From assembly GCF_037392515.1 (NCBI RefSeq), contig NC_090291.1, positions 12,642,001-12,706,000 on the forward strand: a stretch of DNA of 64,000 nt. Direction: 5' to 3'. The first letter of the stretch is position 1; each line of letters begins with the position of its first letter. The notes beneath the pieces were generated by a model. It saw nothing but the letters and a program-made list of their open reading frames with translations, had not been told where the DNA came from and did no database searches. Of this stretch, positions 1 to 14,653 are shown piece after piece. A program made the position numbers and the translations under genes. Source of the DNA: Haliotis asinina (lineage: Eukaryota; Mollusca; Gastropoda; Lepetellida; Haliotidae).

Positions 1-3000
1 TACATTCACATGGGTCTAAACAGCCATCAGCATGTTGTACAGGTTACACTCACATTGGCCTAAACAGCCATCAGCATGTTGTACAGGTTACACTCACATT
101 GGCCTAAACAGCCATCAGCATGTTGTACAGGTACATTCACATTGGCCTAAACAGCCATCAGCATGTTGTACAGGTACATTCACATGGGTATAAACAGCCA
201 TCAGCATATTGTACAGGTTTCACTCACATTGGCCTAAACAGCCATCAGCATGTTGTACAGGTACATTCACATGGGTATAAACAGCCATCAGCATGTTGTA
301 CAGGTACATTCACATTGGTCTAAACAGTCATCAGCCTGTTGTACAGGTTACATTCACATTGGCCTAAACAGTCATCAGCATGTTGTACAGGTTACATTCA
401 CATTGGCCTAAACAGTCATCAGCCTGTTGTACAGGATAAATTCACATTGGCCTAAACAGCCATCAGCATGTTGTACAGGTACATTCACATGGGTCTAAAC
501 AGCCATCAGCATGTTGTACAGGTTACACTCACTTAGGCCTAAACAGCCATCAGCATGTTGTACAGGTACATTCACATTGGCCTAAACAGCCATCAGCATG
601 TTGTACAGGTTGCACTCACATTGGCGTAAACAGCCATTAGCATGTTGTACAGGTACATTCACATTGGCCTAAACAGCCATCAGCATGTTGTACAGGTACA
701 TTCACATGGGTCTAAACAGCCATCAGCATGTTGTACAGGTACCTTCACATTGGCCTAAACAGCCATCAGCATGTTGTACAGGTACCTTCACATGGGTCTA
801 AACAGCCATCAGCATGTTGTACAGGATACATTCACATGGGTCTAAAGAGTCATCAGCATGTTGTACAGGTACGTTCACATGGGTAATAACAGTCATCAGC
901 TTGTTGTACAGATACACTCACATTGGCCTAAACAGCCATCAGCATGTTGTACAGGTACATTCACATGGGTATAAACAGCCATCAGCATGTTGTACAGGTA
1001 CATTCACATGGGTAATAACAGCCATCAGCTTGTTGTACAGATACATTCACATTGGTCTAAACAGCCATCAGCATGTTGTACAGGTACATTCACATGGGTC
1101 TAAACAGCCATCAGCATGTTGTACAGGTACATTCACATGTGTCTAAACAGCCATCAGCATGTTGTACAGGTACATTCACATGGGTGTAAACAGCCATCAG
1201 CATGTTGTACAGGTTACACTCACATTGGCCTAAACAGCCATCAGCATGTTGTACAGGTACATTCACATGGGTATAAACAGGCATCAGCATGTTGTACAGG
1301 TTACATTCACATGGGTATAAACAGTCATCAGCATGTTGTACAGGTACATTCACATGGGTATAAACAGCCATCAGCATGTTGTACAGGTTACACTCACACT
1401 GGCCTAAACAGCCATCAGCATGTTGTACAGGTACATTCACATGGGTCTAAACAGCCATCAGCATGTTGTACAGGTTACACTCACATGGGCCTAAACAGCC
1501 ATCAGCATGTTGTACAGGTTACACTCACATTGGCCTAAACAGCCATCAGCATGTTGTACAGGTACATTCACATTGGCCTAAACAGCCATCAGCATGTTGT
1601 GCAGGTACATTCACATGGGTATAAACAGCCATCATCATATTGTACAGGTTACACTCACATTGGCCTAAACAGCCATCAGCATGTTGTACAGGTACATTCA
1701 CATGGGTATAAACAGCCATCAGCATGTTGTACAGGTACATTCACATGGGTCTAAACAGCCATCAGCATGTTGTGCAGGTACATTCACATGGGTATAAACA
1801 GCCATCAGCATGTTGTACAGGTACATTCACATGGGTATAAACAGCCATCAGCATGTTGTACAGGTACATTCACATGGGTATAAACAGCCATCAGCATGTT
1901 GTACAGGTACATTCACATTGGTCTAAACAGTCATCAGCATGATGTACAGGTACATTCACATGGGTATAAACAGTCATCGGCATGTTGTACAGGTACATTC
2001 ACACTGGCCTAAACAGTCATCAGCATGTTGTACAGGTACATTCACATGGGCCTAAACAGCCATCAGCATGTTGTACAGGTACATTCACATTGGCCTAAAC
2101 AGTCATCAGAATGTTGTACAGGTACATTCACATGAGTATAGACAGCCATCAGCATGTTGTACAGGTTACACTCACATGGGCCTAAACAGCCATCAGCATG
2201 TTGTACAGGTACATTCACATGGGTATAAACAGCCATCAGCATGTTGTACAGGTTGCATTCACATTGGCCTAAACAGCCATCAGCATGTTGTACAGGTACA
2301 TTCACATTGGCCTAAACAGCCATCAGCATGTTGTATAGGTTACATTCACATTGGTCTAAACAGCCATCAGCATGTTGTACAGGTACATTCACATGGGTAG
2401 TAACAGTCATCAGCATGTTGTACAGGTTATACTCACATGGGCCTAAACAGCCATCAGCATGTTGTACAGGTACATTCACATTGGCCTAAACAGCCATCAG
2501 CATGTTGTACAGGTTGCACTCACATTGGCCTAAACAGCCATCAGCATGTTGTACAGGTACATTCACATGGGTAATAACAGTCATCAGCATGTTTTACAGG
2601 TTACACTCACATTGGCCTAAACAGCTATCAGCATGTTGTACAGGTACATTCACATTGGCCTAAACAGCCATCAGCATGTTGTACAGGTTGCACTCACATT
2701 GGCCTAAACAGCCATCAGCATCTTGTACAGGTACATTCACATTGGCCTAAACAGCCATCAGCATGTTGTACAGGTACATTCACATGGGTCTAAACAGCCA
2801 TCAGCATGTTGTACAGGTACATTCACATTGGCCTAAACAGCCATCAGCATGTTGTACAGGTACATTCACATGGGTATAAACAGCCATCAGCATGTTGTAC
2901 AGATACATTCACATGGGTCTAAACAGTCATCAGCATGTTGTACAGGTACGTTCACATGGGTAATAACAGTCATCAGCTTGTTGTACAGATACATTCACAT

Positions 3001-3719
3001 TGGCCTAAACAGCCATCAGCATGTTGTACAGGTACATTCACATGGGTAATAACAGTCATCAACTTGTTGTACAGGTACATTCACATGGGTCTAAACAGCC
3101 ATCAGCTTGTTGTACAGATACATTCACATGGGTCTAAACAGCCATCAGCCTGTTGTACAGGTACATTCACATGGGTCTAAACAGGCATCAGCATGTTGTA
3201 CAGGTACATTCACATGGGTCTAAACAGCCATCAGCCTGTTGTACAGGTACATTGAGATGGGTCTAAACAGCCATCAGGATATTGTACAGGTTACACTCAC
3301 ATTGGCCTATACAGCCATCAGCATGTTGTACAGGTACATTCACATGGGTATAAACAGCCATCAGCATGTTGTACAGTTTACACTCACATGGGTATAAACA
3401 GTCATCAGCATGTTGTACAGGTACATTCACATGGGTAATAACAGCCATCAGCATGTTGTACAGGTACATTCACATGGGTATAAACAGCCATCAGCATGTT
3501 GTACAGGTACATTCACATGGGTATAAACATCATCAGCATGTTGTATAGGTACATTCACATGGGTATAAACATCCATTAGCATGTTGTACAGGTTGCACTC
3601 ACATGGGCCTAGACAGTCATCAGCATGTTGTACAGGTACATTTACATGGGTCTAAACAGCCATCAGCATGTTGTACAGGTACATTCACATGGGTAATGAC
3701 AGCCATCAGCTTGTTGTAC

Positions 3720-4841
3720 AGGTTGCACTCACATTGGCCTAAACAGCCATCAGCATGTTGTACAGGTACATTCACATGGGTATAAACAGCCATTAGCATG
3801 TTGTACAGGTACATTCATATGGGTAATAACAGCCATCAGCATTTTGTACAGGTTACACTCACATTGGCCTAAACAGCCATCAGCATGTTGTACAGGTACA
3901 TTCACATGGGTATAAACAGCCATCAGCATGTTGTACAGGTACATTCACATGGCTATAAACAGCCATCAGCATGTTGTACAGGTACATTCACATGGGTATA
4001 AACAGGCATCAGCATGTTGTACAGGTACACTCACATTGGCCTAAACAGCCATCAGCATGTTGTACAGGTACATTCACATGGGTATAAACAGCCATCAGCA
4101 TGTTGTACAGGTACATTCACATGGGTAATAACAGCCATCAGCATGTTGTACAGGTACATTCACATGGGTATAAACAGCCATCAGCATGTTGTACAGATAC
4201 ATTCACATGGGTATAAACAGCCATCAGCATGTTGTACACGTACATTCACATGGGTAATAACAGCCATCAGCATGTTGTACAGGTTGCACTCACATTGGCC
4301 TAAACAGCCATCAGCATGTTGTACAGGTACATTCACATGGGTATAAACAGCCATTAGCATGTTGTACAGGTACATTCATATGGGTAATAACAGCCATCAG
4401 CATTTTGTACAGGTTACACTCACATTGGCCTAAACAGCCATCAGCATGTTGTACAGGTACATTCACATGGGTATAAACAGCCATCAGCATGTTGTACAGG
4501 TACATTCACATGGCTATAAACAGCCATCAGCATGTTGTACAGGTACATTCACATGGGTATAAACAGGCATCAGCATGTTGTACAGGTACACTCACATTGG
4601 CCTAAACAGCCATCAGCATGTTGTACAGGTACATTCACATGGGTATAAACAGCCATCAGCATGTTGTACAGGTACATTCACATGGGTAATAACAGCCATC
4701 AGCATGTTGTACAGGTACATTCACATGGGTATAAACAGCCATCAGCATGTTGTACAGATACATTCACATGGGTATAAACAGCCATCAGCATGTTGTACAC
4801 GTACATTCACATGGGTAATAACAGCCATCAGCATGTTGTAC
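3720..4841. repeat. 561-bp higher-order duplication in the satellite
   Basis: Two adjacent copies, 3720-4280 and 4281-4841, share the same rare monomer variants in the same order: a ccattagcatg monomer, an attcatatggg monomer, an agcattttgtac monomer, an acatggctataaac monomer and a tgtacacgtac monomer. The 561-bp period equals 13 monomers. Shared private variants indicate a recent block duplication rather than monomer-by-monomer homogenisation. Confidence 0.85.
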
Positions 4842-7800
4842 AGGTTACACTCACATTGGCCTAAACAGCCATCAGCATGTTGTACAGGTACATTCACATG
4901 GGTCTAAACAGCCATCAGCATGTTGTACAGGTACATTCACATGGGCCTAAACAGCCATCAGCATGTTGTGCAGGTACATTGACATTGGCCTAAGCAGTCA
5001 TCAGCATGTTGTACAGGTACATTCACATGGGTATAGACAGCCATCAGCATGTTGTACAGGTTACACTCACATGGGCCTAAACAGCCATCAGCATGTTGTA
5101 CAGGTACATTCACATGGGTATAAACAGCCATCAGCATGTTGTACAGGTTACATTCACATTGGCCTAAACAGCCATCAGCATGTTGTACAGGTACATTCAC
5201 ATGGGTCTAAACAGCCATCAGCATGTTGTACAGGTTACACTCACATTGGCCTAAACAGCCATCAGCATGTTGTACAGGTACATTCACATTGGCCTAAACA
5301 GCCATCAGCATGTTGTATAGGTTACATTCACATTGGTCTAAACAGCCATCAGCATGTTGTACAGGTACATTCACATGGGTAATAACAGTCATCAGCATGT
5401 TGTACAGGTTTTACTTACATGGGCCTAAACAGCCATCAGCATGTTGTACAGGTACATTCACATTGGCCTAAACAGCCATCAGCATGTTGTACAGGTTGCA
5501 CTCACATTGGCCTAAACAGCCATCAGCATGTTGTACAGGTACATTCACATTGGCCTAAACAGCCATCAGCATGTTGTACAGGTACATTCACATGGGTCTA
5601 AACAGCCATCAGCATGTTGTACAGGTACATTCACATGGGTATAAACAGCCATCAGCATGTTGTACAGGTTACATTCACATTGGCCTAAACAGCCATCAGC
5701 ATGTTGTACAGGTACATTCACATGGGTCTAAACAGCCATCAGCATGTTGTACAGGTTACACTCACATTGGCCTAAACAGCCATCAGCATGTTGTACAGGT
5801 ACATTCACATTGGCCTAAACAGCCATCAGCATGTTGTATAGGTTACATTCACATTGGTCTAAACAGCCATCAGCATGTTGTACAGGTACATTCACATGGG
5901 TAATAACAGTCATCAGCATGTTGTACAGGTTATACTTACATGGGCCTAAACAGCCATCAGCATGTTGTACAGGTACATTCACATTGGCCTAAACAGCCAT
6001 CAGCATGTTGTACAGGTTGCACTCACATTGGCCTAAACAGCCATCAGCATGTTGTACAGGTACATTCACATTGGCCTAAACAGCCATCAGCATGTTGTAC
6101 AGGTACATTCACATGGGTCTAAACAGCCATCAGCATGTTGTACAGGTACATTCACATTGGCCTAAACAGCCATCAGCATGTTGTACAGGTACATTCACAT
6201 GGGTATAAACAGCCATCAGCATGTTGTACAGATACATTCACATGGGTCTAAACAGTCATCAGCATGTTGTACAGGTACGTTCACTTGGGTAATAACAGTC
6301 ATCACCTTGTTGTACAGATACATTCACATTGGCCTAAAAAGCCATCAGCATGTTGTACAGGTACATTCACATGGGTAATAACAGTCATCAGCTTGTTGTA
6401 CAGGTACATTCACATGGGTCTAAACAGCCATCAGCATGTTGTACAGGTACATTCACATGGGTGTAAACAGCCATCAGCCTGTTGTACAGGTACATTCACA
6501 TGGGTCTAAACAGTCATCAGCTTGTTGTACAGATACATTCACATGGGTCTAAACAGCCATCAGCCTGTTGTACAGGTACATTCACATGGATCTAAACAGG
6601 CATCAGCATGTTGTACAGGTACATTCACATGGGTCTAAACAGCCATCAGCCTGTTGTACAGGTACATTGAGATGGGTCTAAACAGCCATCAGGATATTGT
6701 ACAGGTTACACTCACATTGGCCTAAACAGCCATCAGCATGTTGTACAGGTACATTCACATGGGTATAAACAGCCATCAGCATGTTGTACAGGTTACACTC
6801 ACATGGGTATAAACAGTCATCAGCATGTTGTACAGGTACATTCACATTGGCCTAAACAGTCATCAGCATGTTGTACAGGTACATTCACATTGGCCTAAAC
6901 AGTCATCAGCATGTTGTACAGGTACATTCACATTGGCCTAAACAGCCATCAGCATGTTGTACAGGTACATTCACATGGGTAATAACAGTCATCACCTTGT
7001 TGTACAGATACATTCACATTGGCCTAAACAGCCATCAGCATGTTGTACAGGTACATTCACATGTGTCTAAACAGCCATCAGCATGTTGTACAGGTACATT
7101 CACATGGGTAATAACAGTCATCACCTTGTTGTACAGATACATTCACATTGGCCTAAACAGCCATCAGCATGTTGTACAGGTACATTCACATTGGCCTAAA
7201 AAGCCATCAGCATGTTGTACAGGTACATTCACATGGGTAATAACAGTCATCAGCTTGTTGTACAGGTACATTCACATGGGTCTAAACAGCCATCAGCATG
7301 TTGTACAGGTACATTCACATGGGTAATAACAGCCATCAGCATGTTGTACAGGTACATTCACATGGGTATAAACAGCCATCAGCATGTTGTACAGATACAT
7401 TCACATGGGTATAAACAGCCATCAGCATGTTGTACACGTACATTCACATGGGTAATAACAGCCATCAGCATGTTGTACAGGTTACACTCACATTGGCCTA
7501 AACAGCCATCAGCATGTTGTACAGGTACATTCACATGGGTCTAAACAGCCATCAGCATGTTGTACAGGTACATTCACATGGGCCTAAACAGCCATCAGCA
7601 TGTTGTGCAGGTACATTGACATTGGCCTAAGCAGTCATCAGCATGTTGTACAGGTACATTCACATGGGTATAGACAGCCATCAGCATGTTGTACAGGTTA
7701 CACTCACATGGGCCTAAACAGCCATCAGCATGTTGTACAGGTACATTCACATGGGTATAAACAGCCATCAGCATGTTGTACAGGTTACATTCACATTGGC

Positions 7801-9943
7801 CTAAACAGCCATCAGCATGTTGTACAGGTACATTCACATGGGTCTAAACAGCCATCAGCATGTTGTACAGGTTACACTCACATTGGCCTAAACAGCCATC
7901 AGCATGTTGTACAGGTACATTCACATTGGCCTAAACAGCCATCAGCATGTTGTATAGGTTACATTCACATTGGTCTAAACAGCCATCAGCATGTTGTACA
8001 GGTACATTCACATGGGTAATAACAGTCATCAGCATGTTGTACAGGTTTTACTTACATGGGCCTAAACAGCCATCAGCATGTTGTACAGGTACATTCACAT
8101 TGGCCTAAACAGCCATCAGCATGTTGTACAGGTTGCACTCACATTGGCCTAAACAGCCATCAGCATGTTGTACAGGTACATTCACATTGGCCTAAACAGC
8201 CATCAGCATGTTGTACAGGTACATTCACATGGGTCTAAACAGCCATCAGCATGTTGTACAGGTACATTCACATGGGTATAAACAGCCATCAGCATGTTGT
8301 ACAGGTTACATTCACATTGGCCTAAACAGCCATCAGCATGTTGTACAGGTACATTCACATGGGTCTAAACAGCCATCAGCATGTTGTACAGGTTACACTC
8401 ACATTGGCCTAAACAGCCATCAGCATGTTGTACAGGTACATTCACATTGGCCTAAACAGCCATCAGCATGTTGTATAGGTTACATTCACATTGGTCTAAA
8501 CAGCCATCAGCATGTTGTACAGGTACATTCACATGGGTAATAACAGTCATCAGCATGTTGTACAGGTTATACTTACATGGGCCTAAACAGCCATCAGCAT
8601 GTTGTACAGGTACATTCACATTGGCCTAAACAGCCATCAGCATGTTGTACAGGTTGCACTCACATTGGCCTAAACAGCCATCAGCATGTTGTACAGGTAC
8701 ATTCACATTGGCCTAAACAGCCATCAGCATGTTGTACAGGTACATTCACATGGGTCTAAACAGCCATCAGCATGTTGTACAGGTACATTCACATTGGCCT
8801 AAACAGCCATCAGCATGTTGTACAGGTACATTCACATGGGTATAAACAGCCATCAGCATGTTGTACAGATACATTCACATGGGTCTAAACAGTCATCAGC
8901 ATGTTGTACAGGTACGTTCACTTGGGTAATAACAGTCATCACCTTGTTGTACAGATACATTCACATTGGCCTAAAAAGCCATCAGCATGTTGTACAGGTA
9001 CATTCACATGGGTAATAACAGTCATCAGCTTGTTGTACAGGTACATTCACATGGGTCTAAACAGCCATCAGCATGTTGTACAGGTACATTCACATGGGTG
9101 TAAACAGCCATCAGCCTGTTGTACAGGTACATTCACATGGGTCTAAACAGTCATCAGCTTGTTGTACAGATACATTCACATGGGTCTAAACAGCCATCAG
9201 CCTGTTGTACAGGTACATTCACATGGATCTAAACAGGCATCAGCATGTTGTACAGGTACATTCACATGGGTCTAAACAGCCATCAGCCTGTTGTACAGGT
9301 ACATTGAGATGGGTCTAAACAGCCATCAGGATATTGTACAGGTTACACTCACATTGGCCTAAACAGCCATCAGCATGTTGTACAGGTACATTCACATGGG
9401 TATAAACAGCCATCAGCATGTTGTACAGGTTACACTCACATGGGTATAAACAGTCATCAGCATGTTGTACAGGTACATTCACATTGGCCTAAACAGTCAT
9501 CAGCATGTTGTACAGGTACATTCACATTGGCCTAAACAGTCATCAGCATGTTGTACAGGTACATTCACATTGGCCTAAACAGCCATCAGCATGTTGTACA
9601 GGTACATTCACATGGGTAATAACAGTCATCACCTTGTTGTACAGATACATTCACATTGGCCTAAACAGCCATCAGCATGTTGTACAGGTACATTCACATG
9701 TGTCTAAACAGCCATCAGCATGTTGTACAGGTACATTCACATGGGTAATAACAGTCATCACCTTGTTGTACAGATACATTCACATTGGCCTAAACAGCCA
9801 TCAGCATGTTGTACAGGTACATTCACATTGGCCTAAAAAGCCATCAGCATGTTGTACAGGTACATTCACATGGGTAATAACAGTCATCAGCTTGTTGTAC
9901 AGGTACATTCACATGGGTCTAAACAGCCATCAGCATGTTGTAC
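4670..9943. repeat. 2637-bp higher-order duplication in the satellite
   Basis: The blocks at about 4670-7306 and 7307-9943 repeat with a constant 2637-bp offset, about 61 monomers. Seven landmark variants keep that offset; for example the gcaggtacattgacattgg monomer lies at 4971 and again at 7608. The 521-bp duplication is contained in both copies, so it is the older event. End points are approximate because monomers are so alike. Confidence 0.85.
5095..6136. repeat. 521-bp higher-order duplication in the satellite
   Basis: Blocks at about 5095-5615 and 5616-6136 match with a 521-bp offset (12 monomers). Both contain the ttgtataggttac monomer and the unusual tacttacatgggcc monomer. One copy has ggttttacttac and the other ggttatacttac, so the copies have begun to diverge. 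The outer ends are approximate. Confidence 0.75.
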
Positions 9944-12900
9944 AGGTACATTCACATGGGTATAAACAGCCATCAGCCTGTTGTACAGGTACATTCACAT
10001 GGGTCTAAACAGCCATCAGCTTGTTGTACAGATACATTCACATGGGTCTAAACAGCCATCAGCCTGTTGTACAGGTACATTCACATGGGTCTAAACAGGC
10101 ATCAGCATGTTGTACAGGTACATTCACATGGGTCTAAACAGCCATCAGCCTGTTGTACAGGTACATTGAGATGGGTCTAAACAGCCATCAGGATATTGTA
10201 CAGGTTACATTCACATTGGCCTAAACAGCCATCAGCATGTTGTACAGGTACATTCACATGGGTATAAACAGCCATCAGCATGTTGTACAGGTTACACTCA
10301 CATGGGTATAAACAGTCATCAGCATGTTGTACAGGTACATTCACATGGGTCTAAACAGCCATCAGCATGTTGTACAGGTTACACTCACACTGGCCTAAAC
10401 AGCCATCAGCATGTTGTACAGGTACATTCACATGGGTCTAAACAGCCATCAGCATGTTGTACAGGTTACACTCACATTGGCCTAAACAGCCATCAGCATG
10501 TTGTACAGGTTACACTCACATTGGCCTAAACAGCCATCAGCATGTTGTACAGGTACATTCACATTGGCCTAAACAGCCATCAGCATGTTGTACAGGTACA
10601 TTCACATGGGTATAAACAGCCATCAGCATGTTGTACAGGTTACACTCACATTGGCCTAAACAGCCATCAGCATGTTGTACAGGTACATTCACATGGGTAT
10701 AAACAGCCATCAGCATGTTGTACAGGTTACACTCACATGGGTCTAAACAGCCATCAGCATGTTGTACAGGTACATTCACATGGGTCTAAACAGCCATCAG
10801 CATGTTGTACAGGTACATTCACATGGGTGTAAACAGCCATCAGCATGTTGTACAGGTACATTCACATGGGTAATAACAGCCATCAGGATGTTGTAGAGGT
10901 ACATTCACATGGGTATAAACAGCCATCAGCATGTTGTACAGGTACATTCACATGGGTCTAAACAGCCATCAGCATGTTGTACAGGTACATTCACATTGGC
11001 CTAAACAGCCATCAGCATGTTGTACAGGTACATTCACATGGGTATAAACAGCCATCAACATGTTGTACAGATACATTCACATGGGTCTAAACAGTCATCA
11101 GCATGTTGTACAGGTACGTTCACTTGGGTAATAACAGTCATCACCTTGTTGTACAGATACATTCACATTGGCCTAAAAAGCCATCAGCATGTTGTACAGG
11201 TACATTCACATGGGTAATAACAGTCATCAGCTTGTTGTACAGGTACATTCACATGGGTCTAAACAGCCATCAGCATGTTGTACAGGTACATTCACATGGG
11301 TGTAAACAGCCATCAGCCTGTTGTACAGGTACATTCACATGGGTCTAAACAGTCATCAGCTTGTTGTACAGATACATTCACATGGGTCTAAACAGCCATC
11401 AGCCTGTTGTACAGGTACATTCACATGGATCTAAACAGGCATCAGCATGTTGTACAGGTACATTCACATGGGTCTAAACAGCCATCAGCCTGTTGTACAG
11501 GTACATTGAGATGGGTCTAAACAGCCATCAGGATATTGTACAGGTTACACTCACATTGGCCTAAACAGCCATCAGCATGTTGTACAGGTACATTCACATG
11601 GGTATAAACAGCCATCAGCATGTTGTACAGGTTACACTCACATGGGTATAAACAGTCATCAGCATGTTGTACAGGTACATTCACATTGGCCTAAACAGTC
11701 ATCAGCATGTTGTACAGGTACATTCACATTGGCCTAAACAGTCATCAGCATGTTGTACAGGTACATTCACATTGGCCTAAACAGCCATCAGCATGTTGTA
11801 CAGGTACATTCACATGGGTAATAACAGTCATCACCTTGTTGTACAGATACATTCACATTGGCCTAAACAGCCATCAGCATGTTGTACAGGTACATTCACA
11901 TGTGTCTAAACAGCCATCAGCATGTTGTACAGGTACATTCACATGGGTAATAACAGTCATCACCTTGTTGTACAGATACATTCACATTGGCCTAAACAGC
12001 CATCAGCATGTTGTACAGGTACATTCACATTGGCCTAAAAAGCCATCAGCATGTTGTACAGGTACATTCACATGGGTAATAACAGTCATCAGCTTGTTGT
12101 ACAGGTACATTCACATGGGTCTAAACAGCCATCAGCATGTTGTACAGGTACATTCACATGGGTATAAACAGCCATCAGCCTGTTGTACAGGTACATTCAC
12201 ATGGGTCTAAACAGCCATCAGCTTGTTGTACAGATACATTCACATGGGTCTAAACAGCCATCAGCCTGTTGTACAGGTACATTCACATGGGTCTAAACAG
12301 GCATCAGCATGTTGTACAGGTACATTCACATGGGTCTAAACAGCCATCAGCCTGTTGTACAGGTACATTGAGATGGGTCTAAACAGCCATCAGGATATTG
12401 TACAGGTTACATTCACATTGGCCTAAACAGCCATCAGCATGTTGTACAGGTACATTCACATGGGTATAAACAGCCATCAGCATGTTGTACAGGTTACACT
12501 CACATGGGTATAAACAGTCATCAGCATGTTGTACAGGTACATTCACATGGGTCTAAACAGCCATCAGCATGTTGTACAGGTTACACTCACACTGGCCTAA
12601 ACAGCCATCAGCATGTTGTACAGGTACATTCACATGGGTCTAAACAGCCATCAGCATGTTGTACAGGTTACACTCACATTGGCCTTAACAGCCATCAGCA
12701 TGTTGTACAGGTTGCACTCACATTGGCCTAAACAGCCATCAGCATGTTGTACAGGTACATTCACATTGGCCTAAACAGCCGTCAGCATGTTGTACAGGTA
12801 CATTCACATGGGTATAAACAGCCATCAGCATGTTGTACAGGTTACACTCACATTGGCCTAAACAGCCATCAGCATGTTGTACAGGTACATTCACATGGGT

Positions 12901-13218
12901 ATAAACAGCCATCAGCATGTTGTACAGGTTACACTCACATGGGTCTAAACAGCCATCAGCATGTTGTACAGGTACATTCACATGGGTCTAAACAGCCATC
13001 AGCATGTTGTACAGGTACATTCACATGGGTGTAAACAGCCATCAGCATGTTGTACAGGTACATTCACATGGGTAATAACAGCCATCAGGATGTTGTAGAG
13101 GTACATTCACATGGGTATAAACAGCCATCAGCATGTTGTACAGGTACATTCACATGGGTCTAAACAGCCATCAGCATGTTGTACAGGTACATTCACATGG
13201 GTCTAAACAGCCATCAGC
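8815..13218. repeat. 2202-bp higher-order duplication in the satellite
   Basis: The blocks at about 8815-11016 and 11017-13218 repeat with a constant 2202-bp offset, about 51 monomers. They share landmark monomers such as tacgttcacttggg, cagatacattcacattgg followed by ctaaaaagcc, tacattgagatggg and tcaggatattgtac. Small differences are visible, such as cagccgtcag at 12778 and cagccatcaa at about 11052. This block overlaps the right copy of the 2637-bp duplication, so the two events are layered. Confidence 0.85.
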
Positions 13219-13339
13219 ATGTTGTACAGGTACATTCACATGGGTATAAACAGCCATCAGCATGTTGTACAGGTACATTCACATGGGTAATAACAGCCAT
13301 CAGCATGTTGTACAGGTACATTCACATGGGTCTAAACAG

Positions 13340-13930
13340 CCATCAGCATGTTGTACAGGTACATTCACATGGGTATAAACAGCCATCAGCATGTTGTATA
13401 GGTACATTTACATGGGTATAAACATCCATTAGCATGTTGTACAGGTTACACTCACATGGGCCTAGACAGTCATCAGCATGTTGTACAGGTACATTCACAT
13501 GGGTATAAACAGCCATCAGCATGTTGTACAGGTACATTCACATGGGTAATAACAGCCATCAGCTTGTTGTACAGGTTGCACTCACATTGGCCTAAACAGC
13601 CATCAGCATGTTGTACAGGTACATTCACATGGGTATAAACAGCCATCAGCATGTTGTACAGGTACATTCACATGGGTAATAACAGCCATCAGCATATTGT
13701 ACAGGTTACACTCACATTGGCCTAAACAGCCATCAGCATGTTGTACAGGTACATTCACATGGGTATAAACAGCCATCAGCATGTTGTACAGGTACATTCA
13801 CGTGGGTAATAGCAGCCATCAGCATGTTGTACAGGTTACACTCACATTGGCCTAAACAGCCATCAGCATGTTGTACAGGTACATTCACATGGGTATAAAC
13901 AGCCATCAGCATGTTGTACAGGTACATTCA
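13340..13930. repeat. 130-bp trimer higher-order repeat
   Basis: Near the right end of the array a three-monomer unit (43+43+44 bp) recurs with a 130-bp period at least four times. The order is a gggtataaac monomer, a gggtaataac monomer and a ttgg-cctaaac monomer. The same 130-bp rhythm appears at about 3620-3950 and 4180-4510. Confidence 0.7.
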
Positions 13931-14653
13931 CATGGGTCTAAACAGCCATCAGCATGTTGTACAGGTACATTCACATGGGTAATAACAGCCATCAGCATGT
14001 TGTACAGGTACACTCACATTGGCCTAAACAGCCATCAGCATGTTGTACAGGTACATTCACATGGGTATAAACAGCCATCAGCATGTTGTACAGGTACATT
14101 CACATGGGTCTAAACAGCCATCAGCATGTTGTACAGGTACATTCACATTGGCCTAAACAGTCACCAGCATGTTGTACATGTACATTCACATAGGTAATAA
14201 CAGTCACCAGCGCATTGTACAGGTACAATACCATCTGTTGATGAAACTATTGATCATGTATGCAAAATTAGTTTGGAAACTGGAAATGCAATCCTACATC
14301 TATAATATGGTTTGGAACTTAAATTGTACATGATATTTCTTTCAAACGCTTATCGAACAAGCGATCCTTCACTTGTACCATAAACATGGGGAACAAAAGA
14401 CGTAAATGAAAAAGGTGAATTGTAACTACGCTTTTATTGCATAGTTGCTTTGTTTTTTCCTGGGGGTAGGGGTGAAGGTTGGGGGAGGGGAGTGTTTTTT
14501 TTGTGAAATGTGTTGACCGCGAAGTTTCAGATGACTTGCGCCGAAAATAGTTCTTGGTGATGAAGCGTGAAAATGATGAGCGATTTTCGTTCATTGAATC
14601 CATGAATGTAAAAGTGTGTAAAAGTACTTTTAATTCACATGTTTCTATTTCAG

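Larger units (their letters stand above)
1..14225. repeat. 43/44-bp satellite array with higher-order structure
   Basis: The whole interval is a tandem array of about 330 monomers. One form is 43 bp (tacattcacatggg, then t/c and taaacagccatcagcatg, then ttgtacagg). A 44-bp form begins ttacactcacattggcc, and a third reads gggtaataacagtcatcagc. The shared core is cagccatcagcatgttgtac. Variants are interleaved rather than blocked. The last three monomers, from about 14120, are the most diverged (caccagcatg, cagcgcattg), as expected at an array edge, and the array stops 425 bp before a PLC-gamma exon. The left edge is not in the window. Reading frames stay open in both strands because monomers contain few stop codons; this is not coding evidence. 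Confidence 0.97.

Noticed and set aside
120..14113. Dozens of open frames of 60-167 residues on both strands of the satellite (repeating NSHQHVVQVHSHG and similar)
   Set aside because: They arise from a 43/44-bp repeat lacking stops in some frames, occur on both strands, shift frame with each monomer type, and have no stable start or family similarity.
1..14225. CRISPR-like repeat-spacer pattern
   Set aside because: There are no unique spacers; the whole monomer is repeated and the setting is a eukaryotic genome.
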